NCBI RefSeq assembly: GCF_000218235.1
Contig: NZ_GL945017.1
Span: forward strand, 2,111,557-2,175,556
Source of the DNA: Hallella multisaccharivorax DSM 17128
GTDB lineage: Bacteria > Bacteroidota > Bacteroidia > Bacteroidales > Bacteroidaceae
Direction: 5' to 3'
Length of the DNA stretch: 64,000 bases
Position 1 is the first letter of the stretch. Every line of letters starts with the position of its first letter. The notes beneath the pieces were generated by a model that worked only from the letters and a program-made list of their open reading frames with translations, did no database searches and had not been told where the DNA came from. The translations under genes were made by a program, and so were the position numbers. This document shows, piece by piece, positions 58,353 through 64,000 of the stretch.

Positions 58353-58710
58353 CTTCAATATGATTAATATGTAAATTACTACTATTACGCTTTCCAGTGA
58401 TAGCAATGATGTCAAAGCGAATCTCCTCGCTAATGTCATGCGACTTGACGTATTCATCTGCTGCAAGACCTAAGTGGCAGATCTTCTTAATGTCCACTGC
58501 GTCTTCAGGAGTTTGTGTATCGTCATTACCTCGTGCCTTAACCTCCACAAAAACGACTGTGGTCAGGTCTGCTGACTTACAGATAATGTCGATATCTCGC
58601 TTGCTTCTCCCAAAGGTCCAGTCACGCTCCATAATGATGTAACCTTTACCTTTCAAGTACTCAGCAGCGAGCTCCTCGCCCCATTTGCCATAATCATTGT
58701 GTTCTGCCAT
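58327..58710 (-). CDS. yraN: YraN-type putative endonuclease
   Basis: A 127-residue UPF0102 protein with an endonuclease-like fold: GEELAAEYLKGKGYIIMERD (about 8-27), DIDIICK (about 40) and VFVEVKARGND (about 53-63) form a PD-(D/E)xK-type site. Function in vivo is unknown, perhaps DNA repair or uptake. It leads the operon; its TAnnTTTG promoter (58737-58744, minus strand) is back to back with that of tadA. ATG 58710 is preferred over an upstream ATG. Confidence 0.88.
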   Translation of the reverse strand: MAEHNDYGKWGEELAAEYLKGKGYIIMERDWTFGRSKRDIDIICKSADLTTVVFVEVKARGNDDTQTPEDAVDIKKICHLGLAADEYVKSHDISEEIRFDIIAITGKRNSSNLHINHIEDAFNPLLV

Positions 58711-58736
58711 AGCATTATCCATCAACTGTCACGCTG

Positions 58737-58784
58737 CAAAAATAGCTTTTTTCTTTCATAAGTCAAAGAGAAAGCCTAACTTTG
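58737..58784. promoter_or_regulatory. Divergent promoters for yraN operon and tadA
   Basis: TATTTTTG on the minus strand (58744-58737) serves yraN; TAACTTTG on the plus strand (58777-58784) serves tadA. The two boxes are 32 bases apart, so the two transcription units may interfere or be coregulated. Confidence 0.65.
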
Positions 58785-58802
58785 TGGAATAAAAGACACA
58801 AA

Positions 58803-59252
58803 ATGCAAGAAGAACAAAACAACAGAGATGAATATTTCATGCGTCTGGCTATCAGCGAAGCACAGGCTGCCTATGAAGAGGGCGAAATTCCTGTGGGTGC
58901 CGTGATCGTAGCCAATGGCAGAGTCATAGCACGGGCACACAATCAGACAGAGACTCTCCACGATGTCACTGCCCATGCGGAGATGCTCGCCATCACATCT
59001 GCAGCAAGCATGCTGGGTGGTAAATATCTCAACGGATGCACGTTATATGTCACTGTAGAGCCCTGTGTGATGTGCGCCGGAGCCTTGGGATGGGCACAGC
59101 TGAGCCGCATTGTCTTCGGAGCGCCCGATGAGAAAAGAGGCTACTCCACCTTTGCGCCAAAAGCCCTTCATCCCAAGACTAAGGTGACCAGGGGCGTGCT
59201 TGAAAAAGACTGCAAAGCATTGATGCAATCGTTTTTTGCTTCAAGAAGATAA
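58803..59252 (+). CDS. tadA: tRNA-specific adenosine deaminase
   Basis: A 149-residue zinc deaminase turning A34 of tRNA-Arg into inosine. The zinc site is HAEMLAI (catalytic His-Glu, about 58) and PCVMCAGALGWAQ (two Cys, about 88-91). The start ATG 58803 follows the promoter; a GTG/ATG 21 bases upstream adds MWNKRHK and is less likely. Other nucleoside deaminases have the same motifs, but size and sequence favour TadA. Confidence 0.9.
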   Translation: MQEEQNNRDEYFMRLAISEAQAAYEEGEIPVGAVIVANGRVIARAHNQTETLHDVTAHAEMLAITSAASMLGGKYLNGCTLYVTVEPCVMCAGALGWAQLSRIVFGAPDEKRGYSTFAPKALHPKTKVTRGVLEKDCKALMQSFFASRR

Positions 59253-59276
59253 GGACACTCCCACCAACAAGCCGTC

Positions 59277-60155
59277 TCATTTCACCAGAATAACCAGATA
59301 CTTGCTGGTACTCCAAAAGAGTTGTGGGTTGGTGATGGTCAACACACACAACTTATTATTATCCCGCGTGAGCTCATAGCTGCTCAAGGGATGTGCCGTG
59401 AGTAACTTTGCCGACTTGGAGTAAAGCTTTATTTCCTTCGTCACACGAATGTCAATCTTCGTAAAGTAGTTCTTGTTGAAACTCTGTTGAAGCACCTTAC
59501 CGTCCATCAGAATACGTTGCTCCTTGAGTTCAGCCTTGGTGCCAAACACGTACCAAGCCGTATTGAGCTGTGCGTCCTGGCTGTTGATAGTCTGTGTCTT
59601 TTCCGCGCTCTCATCTTCCAACTCACTCACATTATCATTGAGATTACTGATGGTTTGGTCGAGTTCGGCAATATGGATATTCTTTGCATCAAGCTCAGCA
59701 CGCAACTGTTGAAGCTGTTGATCCTTGTCATCAAGTTGGCGCAACATGTTAGCGATGACTTTCTTCAACTCAACACTTTTGAAGTCACTATCACGGAGCT
59801 GCCCTTGCAGTTTCTTGATGAGCTCTCGATTCTGTTGCATCCGGTCTGCGATGAACTTGATGTCCTCCTTGATCTGTTGCGCCTTGTCAGCACGCTCATC
59901 ATCTTGAATAAGATTGACCCGATTCTCGGCCTCATTGATTTCGTTGAAACCGGTCTGTATCTCGTTCAAGGTCGCCATCATATCGTTAATTTGTCCATCA
60001 CGCTGTGAGATGATGTGTTGCAAAGAGTCATCTTTCGCCACACTGCGCACACTCACTTTCTGAGCCTTACGCTCCCCACAACCGCTGAAAGCAAGCCATG
60101 AAACAATCCCCATCATGAGGAAAGAAACAATCAATAATAAGGATGGTCTTCTCAT
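59277..60155 (-). CDS. Coiled-coil lipoprotein of unknown function
   Basis: A 292-residue lipoprotein. Signal with lipobox LAFSGC (Cys about residue 26); then a long coiled coil (about 30-190) rich in Gln, Leu and Asp (LQQLRAELDAKNIHIAELD), then a compact C-terminal domain (about 195-292) with Tyr/Leu-rich strands. It probably stands in the periplasm at the inner side of the outer membrane. It overlaps the rsmI stop by 4 bases. I do not recognise its C-terminal domain. Confidence 0.7.
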   Translation of the reverse strand: MRRPSLLLIVSFLMMGIVSWLAFSGCGERKAQKVSVRSVAKDDSLQHIISQRDGQINDMMATLNEIQTGFNEINEAENRVNLIQDDERADKAQQIKEDIKFIADRMQQNRELIKKLQGQLRDSDFKSVELKKVIANMLRQLDDKDQQLQQLRAELDAKNIHIAELDQTISNLNDNVSELEDESAEKTQTINSQDAQLNTAWYVFGTKAELKEQRILMDGKVLQQSFNKNYFTKIDIRVTKEIKLYSKSAKLLTAHPLSSYELTRDNNKLCVLTITNPQLFWSTSKYLVILVK

Positions 60156-60841
60156 AGCGTCTTATCTTTTTTTAATTTTCCGGCGAGAACGATGACGATC
60201 TCACCTTTAGGATCGATCTCTTCAAAATGGGCTACCACCTCATCAAGCGTGCCGCGAACATGCTCCTCGTGAATCTTGCTGATCTCACGGGCTACACTCA
60301 CCTGCCTGTCCCCACCAAAAACTTCCCGAAACTGCTTCAGGGTCTTTAAAGTCCGGTAAGGCGATTCATAGAACACCATGGTGCGCGTCTCCTCCCGCAA
60401 GCTCTGTAAATGAGTCTGCCGTCCTTTCTTCTGAGGAAGAAACCCTTCAAAGCAGAAACGATCGCAGGGAAGCCCCGAGGAGACTATGGCAGGAATACAA
60501 GCCGTAGCTCCGGGAAGTGTCACCACGGGAATGCCCTCCTTTGCTGCCTCACGGGCAAGAAAGAAACCCGGATCGCTGATACCCGGAGTCCCCGCATCGC
60601 TTATCTGGGCAATCGTCATGCCGGCTTTCAACTTCTCAATGATGCCGGAGGTAGTGCCGTGCTCATTAAACTTATGGTGTGCCACAAGGTGGTTTTTAAT
60701 GTCATAGTGCTTCAGAAGGATGCCCGAAGTACGGGTATCCTCAGCAAGCACAAGGTCGGCTTCTCTAAGAATCCGCAAGGCACGGAGCGTAATATCCTCC
60801 ATATTGCCCACCGGTGTAGGAACTATATAAAGTGTACCCAT
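60152..60841 (-). CDS. rsmI: 16S rRNA (cytidine-1402-2'-O)-methyltransferase
   Basis: A 229-residue SAM-dependent enzyme of the tetrapyrrole-methylase fold. It starts [34 protein letters not shown] (about 33-46) and [13 protein letters not shown] (about 80-92) follow, typical of RsmI. It modifies the decoding centre of 16S rRNA. Its promoter box (60858-60851, minus strand) lies 10 bases before the ATG, with TTTG (60882-60879) 20 bases further up, so the transcript may be almost leaderless. Confidence 0.93.
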   Translation of the reverse strand: MGTLYIVPTPVGNMEDITLRALRILREADLVLAEDTRTSGILLKHYDIKNHLVAHHKFNEHGTTSGIIEKLKAGMTIAQISDAGTPGISDPGFFLAREAAKEGIPVVTLPGATACIPAIVSSGLPCDRFCFEGFLPQKKGRQTHLQSLREETRTMVFYESPYRTLKTLKQFREVFGGDRQVSVAREISKIHEEHVRGTLDEVVAHFEEIDPKGEIVIVLAGKLKKDKTL

Positions 60842-60850
60842 ATTGATCAA

Positions 60851-60882
60851 CAAATGTAGGCAATTAATTTATATACAGCAAA
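60851..60882 (-). promoter_or_regulatory. rsmI promoter, close to the start codon
   Basis: TTTG (60882-60879) and TACATTTG (60858-60851) on the minus strand, 20 bases apart. Transcription would begin only about 4-5 bases before the rsmI ATG. Confidence 0.75.
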
Positions 60883-60934
60883 AAAATGATAAATTCTTTG
60901 CATTTTTTAAGAGCCCTCTTCTGATTTTATTGTC

Positions 60935-60942
60935 TATCTTTG
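60935..60942 (+). promoter_or_regulatory. TAnnTTTG box directly before tdk
   Basis: TATCTTTG ends 6 bases before the tdk ATG; transcription would begin at or next to the start codon. No TTTG at the usual distance, so this is weaker than the rsmI promoter. Confidence 0.5.
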
Positions 60943-60947
60943 CACCT

Positions 60948-61562
60948 ATGATTGAGAATCTCACTGGGGAAGTCCACCGTCCCGGCAGAATAGAGGTGGT
61001 TTGCGGGTCCATGTTTTCCGGTAAGACAGAGGAACTGATCCGTCGTCTGAAACGTGCACGGATAGCGCGCCAAGCGGTAATGATCTTCAAGCCTGCTATT
61101 GACAATCGCTACTCCAAAGTGGATGTGGTCAGCCACGACCACAACTCCATTCTTTCCACACCCATTAAGGATGCTTCTTCGATGTTGAAGGCTGCTCAAG
61201 GCTACGACGTAATCGGCATTGACGAAGCACAGTTTTTCGATGACAGTCTTATTGGAGTATGCAACCGACTGGCCTATCACGGCATGCGCGTCATCGTGGC
61301 GGGACTCGACATGGACTATCTCGGGCAGCCTTTCGGGCCGATGCCACAGTTGCTTGCCATCGCCGACGAAGTAACCAAAGTCCATGCCATCTGCGTCAAA
61401 TGCGGCTCATTGGCCTACGCCAGCCACCGGCTGGTGAAAAGCAATGCACAGGTAATGCTTGGAGAAAAGGAAGAGTATGAGCCTCTCTGCCGTGATTGTT
61501 TCAAGAAAGCGATAGAAGAGGATCAACGCAACGCAAGGTCAAAAAGCTTATTCGACCAATAA
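60948..61562 (+). CDS. tdk: Thymidine kinase
   Basis: A 204-residue type II thymidine kinase, phosphorylating thymidine with ATP. The P-loop is [15 protein letters not shown] (about residues 17-31), Walker B is IDEAQFFDD (about 87-95), and the zinc finger is CVKCGS...CRDC (about 149-186). ATG 60948 gives a normal N-terminus; the longer frame upstream overlaps the rsmI promoter and is unlikely. It is on the opposite strand to rsmI. Confidence 0.95.
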   Translation: MIENLTGEVHRPGRIEVVCGSMFSGKTEELIRRLKRARIARQAVMIFKPAIDNRYSKVDVVSHDHNSILSTPIKDASSMLKAAQGYDVIGIDEAQFFDDSLIGVCNRLAYHGMRVIVAGLDMDYLGQPFGPMPQLLAIADEVTKVHAICVKCGSLAYASHRLVKSNAQVMLGEKEEYEPLCRDCFKKAIEEDQRNARSKSLFDQ

Positions 61563-61600
61563 GCACGCCGATAGCTTCTCTTCTACCAAGCTTCCCCTCC

Positions 61601-61759
61601 TTATTCCTTCACGATCAAGCCACCCATTGCCGGTATGGCTACGCGCATGCTGCCGTCCTTACCCACCCTTGTGATTTTACTCATGGTCTGGCGGTCCTTG
61701 TTCTCATAGAGCATCGTTACGGCCTTACCGGCAAGTTCCCTTAAGTAAAGAGTCAACCA
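61601..61759 (-). pseudogene. C-terminal fragment of an unknown gene, cut by IS30
   Basis: On the minus strand an open frame of about 52 codons ends in a TAA at 61601-61603 and reads ELAGKAVTMLYENKDRQT followed by DGSMRVAIPAMGGLIVKE. It has the look of a beta-sandwich C-terminus, as in some secreted sugar-active enzymes, but I cannot assign it. It begins where the IS30 element ends, and no 5' half is seen on the other side of the element. Confidence 0.5.
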
Positions 61760-61771
61760 GCAAGTGCAATA

Positions 61772-62722
61772 TTAGGCATAATATTTGTAAAACTCCTGCT
61801 TTGGTGTTGAAAAGTTCAATTTTTCCCTTGGTCTTCTGTTGATTTTGGCCTGTATCATCTTAATTCTTTTGTCTGTGACGGTACTTATATCCGTCCCTTT
61901 TGGAATATATTGTCTGATGAGCTTGTTGGTGTTCTCCACAGCCCCTTTCTGCCAAGAAGAGTATGCGTCCGTGAAATAGATATCCAGTCCCAACTTCCGT
62001 GCCATCCACCCATGTTCGGCAAACTCACTTCCGTTGTCCGTAGTGATGGTCTTGAGATGCTCTCCCTTGTATGGCATGAGCAGCCTCCATACGGTCTTTG
62101 CCGGCGGCATGGCCTTCTTGCCATGCTTGAGTTTCTCCATGATGAGGAAGTTCGTGCTGCGTTCTATCATCGTGAGGATGGCGTTGCCGTCCTTGTCGAC
62201 AATCAGGTCCATCTCCCAGTCCCCGAACCGCCTGCCGTCTGCCTCCTTCGGACGTTCGTGTATGCTTACCCTGTTTCTGATACTCGGCGCCTTGGTTACA
62301 TGCCTGTGAGAGGGACTGCGGTGATACTTCATCTTATGGCGGCAGTTGGCGGCAAGTGTCCCACCCGTATCGTTGCGGATCATCTTGTAAATGGTTTCGT
62401 GGGAGATCTTCACGCCCTCCTTGCCCAGGTAGCCGGATATCTGCTTGGGGGACCATTGCTCTCCGGTGATGAGCTCACGCACGCGCCAGAGAAGCAACCG
62501 GCTCACGGAACGATTGCCCGGAATACGGTGCATGCGTTCTTGGGAAAGGGCATCGGCCTTGTCCCAGACATACTTGCCGTTCTTTGTCGTATTGCGTTTC
62601 AGCTCACGACTTACGGTTGATTCACTGACCCCTATCAGCCGGGCAATTGCTTTATTGGTCTGTTTCTTTTGTTTTCCCAGGTAGATTGCGTACCTTTGCT
62701 CACGGGTTAAGTGCTTGTACAT
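61772..62722 (-). CDS. IS30-family transposase
   Basis: A 316-residue DDE transposase. N-terminal helix-turn-helix (LTREQRYAIYLGKQKKQ and AIARLIGVSESTVSRELKRN, about residues 4-45), then the integrase core: GDWEMDLIVDKDG (first Asp), ITTDNGSEFAEH (second Asp) and YSSWQKGAVENTNKLIRQYI (catalytic Glu). The ATG 62722 follows a TACTTTTG box (62738-62731) by 9 bases; the longer upstream frame runs through the hairpins and is unlikely. The gene has no stop or frame break, so it is probably functional. Confidence 0.92.
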   Translation of the reverse strand: MYKHLTREQRYAIYLGKQKKQTNKAIARLIGVSESTVSRELKRNTTKNGKYVWDKADALSQERMHRIPGNRSVSRLLLWRVRELITGEQWSPKQISGYLGKEGVKISHETIYKMIRNDTGGTLAANCRHKMKYHRSPSHRHVTKAPSIRNRVSIHERPKEADGRRFGDWEMDLIVDKDGNAILTMIERSTNFLIMEKLKHGKKAMPPAKTVWRLLMPYKGEHLKTITTDNGSEFAEHGWMARKLGLDIYFTDAYSSWQKGAVENTNKLIRQYIPKGTDISTVTDKRIKMIQAKINRRPREKLNFSTPKQEFYKYYA

Positions 62723-62746
62723 AGGCAATACAAAAGTAATTAATCC

Positions 62747-62866
62747 TTGGGAGACAGCGGTCTCCCTTTTGTCTTTTTTGCATTGCCGGTTGTTTTTTAT
62801 TCCTCCGTGTCGGATGTGGCCAACCTTGTCGCTTCGCGCCAAGAACGTCCGAATCCGACACGGAGG
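62747..62866. other. Two hairpins upstream of the IS30 transposase
   Basis: GGGAGAC/GTCTCCC (62749-62766) followed on the plus strand by TTTTGTCTTTTTT forms a terminator. Farther out CCTCCGTGTCGGAT (62802-62815) pairs with ATCCGACACGGAGG (62853-62866). Such structures can shield a transposase gene from transcripts entering from outside. Confidence 0.75.
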
Positions 62867-63021
62867 TCAACTCTTACAATCACCCATTAAGATATTGCAC
62901 TTCTATCTTGAATGTTTATCGAAATTATTTCGACCTGTACGGTTGAAAAATTGATTTCTGACTGAGCAAATAATTCCCCACTTTTTCCGTTATAACTAAA
63001 AATTATAAAGTCATAAAAGAC

Positions 63022-64000
63022 ATGGGAAAGTCAAAAATACGGTTTTATGCCAAGATAACGACCCCTGATGGCCGTGAAATAACAAGACGTGTGGAAGAGG
63101 ATATACCAGACGACCTCAACCCGCACGATCTTGATGAGTTTATGTCTTCATTTGACGATTATGAGCAGCATGTGCTGAAAGCTCGAAACGGAATATGTGA
63201 AGAGATTACTCAGGCCTGGTTAGAAGAGCAGGCTAAAAAGGGGGCCTGATTTTGGTGAAACTGAAAAAGTAGCGAAAACGTTAGATTGCGAGATTGGCGT
63301 TTTCTCGGCCGTAGTGGACAAAAAGTCCATAAAGGGTCTAAAACCTAAACAGCGGCTTCGTAGTACATCTTTCCGTAAGCTAAATCTACAGTTGGTAAGC
63401 AAGCTCAGCTATCGTGACACGACTGACGTGCTCAATGGCGTGCTTCACCGCGAGAAGCAGGATAGCGTCAAGACGTCCACACTGGAAGACCGGGTTGAAT
63501 CGTTTGGGGATTCATTGTCTGACGGCTATACATCCAAGGCTGAGAAGATACTTGAATCATATCACATAGACAAAGACGGCATTATAGCTGAAGATTCACA
63601 CTTTCCCCTACCGGTCGTAAAACCGGAGCTGACAACAGGCTTTGAGGAAAAACAGATACGCCGCCTAATCACAGAGTACAACCGAGGCAGGGACCGCATG
63701 ACGAAACTGAAATATGAAAACTCAATGTTGGAAATGGAAGACGGCACCGGGAAATGTTATTACATCAGCATTGACGATATTGGAGTAAGGTTTCAAAAGC
63801 CCGAGAGAAAGCAAAAAAGCAAGAAGGGTAAGGCGTTTGTTGAAAATACGGTTATACACATTCAGTCAGAAGGAAAACAGTACACATTGACAGCCGTAGG
63901 AATGGACAAGGCTTTCAAGCTGCTCGTCGCATTTCTTCTTGAAAACAGGCTTATGGAGGACAGTCGTCTCATATTCTTCTCTGACGGGGCTACATGCATC
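63022..64000 (+). CDS. Transposase (ISLre2/UPF0236-like) in two overlapping frames, cut by window edge
   Basis: A first frame of 75 codons (63022-63249, MGKSKIRFYAKITTPDGRE...) ends in TGA. From about 63242 to the window end a second frame is open without interruption in the -1 register. The two can be joined at AAAGGGG (63238-63244; in zero frame A AAG GGG), a slippery heptamer of the X-XXY-YYZ type. The product would run on into KQIRRLITEYNRGRDRMTKL, CYYISIDDIGVRFQKP, YTLTAVGMDKAFKLLVAF and RLIFFSDGATCI, which look like the catalytic core of ISLre2-like transposases. It could also be a simple frameshift mutation. The 3' end is outside the window. Confidence 0.6.

Larger units (their letters stand above)
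61762..62902 (-). mobile_element. IS30-type insertion sequence
   Basis: About 1.14 kb bounded by short inverted repeats AAGTGCAATAT (61762-61772) and ATATTGCACTT (62892-62902). The single transposase gene fills most of it and ends inside or next to the left repeat. Upstream of the gene are two strong hairpins (see separate entry). No target duplication is clear by eye. The element appears intact and may still move. Confidence 0.75.

Overview
The window looks like chromosome of a Bacteroidales bacterium, most likely Prevotella or a close relative. The signs are repeated TAnnTTTG promoter boxes with TTTG about 19-20 bases upstream, few Shine-Dalgarno sites, Bacteroidetes marker genes (gldE, a gldB-like lipoprotein, DUF4494, a GT3-type glycogen synthase, a BtuG-like cobalamin-binding propeller) and Bacteroidetes-type insertion sequences. 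I cannot name a species from the sequence alone.

Layout. 1-0.8 kb: 3' part of an ISL3-like transposase and a hairpin resembling the end of a group II intron. 0.9-1.3 kb: tRNA cluster Gly-Leu-Leu-Gly. 1.4-5.2 kb: unknown gene, ssb, gldE, a phosphopantetheinyl transferase, a gldB-like gene. 5.2-12.1 kb: a 22-bp tandem array in front of a plasmid-type (Rep_3) initiator gene, then DUF4494, yggS, purA, a candidate structured RNA, hisS, a small sigma factor, yfcE. 12.2-17.5 kb: a fused Nfn-type flavoprotein, a secreted PD40-like protein, a nucleoside phosphorylase, a glutaredoxin-like protein, a decayed transposase. 17.7-24.4 kb: complete tryptophan operon on the minus strand in order trpD-C-F-A-B-E-G, led by a TAnnTTTG promoter, a leader peptide with three consecutive Trp codons and an intrinsic terminator. 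24.4-29.2 kb: a small IS66-like remnant, then glycogen phosphorylase and glycogen synthase. 29.3-30.2 kb: two secreted proteins. 30.4-35.9 kb: rRNA operon on the minus strand (16S, Ile-GAT, Ala-TGC, 23S, 5S). 36.0-36.4 kb: two unusual tandem-repeat arrays. 36.5-41.5 kb: thrS, a 55-residue membrane protein, a divergent ligA, trmD. 41.5-46.2 kb: a TPR/def/ruvX/SPOR operon opposite a YtxH/holin-like/small-protein trio. 46.2-50.1 kb: a metal-dependent hydrolase, murB, a DUF4348-like lipoprotein, pheS. 50.1-55.9 kb: a cobalamin riboswitch followed by btuB, btuG-like, btuF-like and btuC-like genes, with no ATPase gene. 56.0-61.6 kb: coaW, a B3/4-domain gene, birA, yraN, then tadA, a coiled-coil lipoprotein, rsmI and tdk. 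61.6-64.0 kb: a truncated gene next to an intact IS30-type element, then a transposase gene running off the right edge.

How the parts work together. Most genes are housekeeping, grouped in small operons: tryptophan synthesis under leader-peptide attenuation, glycogen storage and breakdown, and B12 import under a B12 riboswitch. The most unusual structure is three intergenic arrays, all with a 22-bp period and a shared skeleton GRCAAT-N5-RACG, at 5.2 kb, 36.2-36.4 kb and 51.3 kb. One of them lies directly in front of a chromosomal gene for a plasmid-type replication initiator. The tryptophan leader peptide, a rod-like candidate RNA between purA and hisS, and a G-rich 9-bp repeat next to the rRNA promoter are the other main observations.
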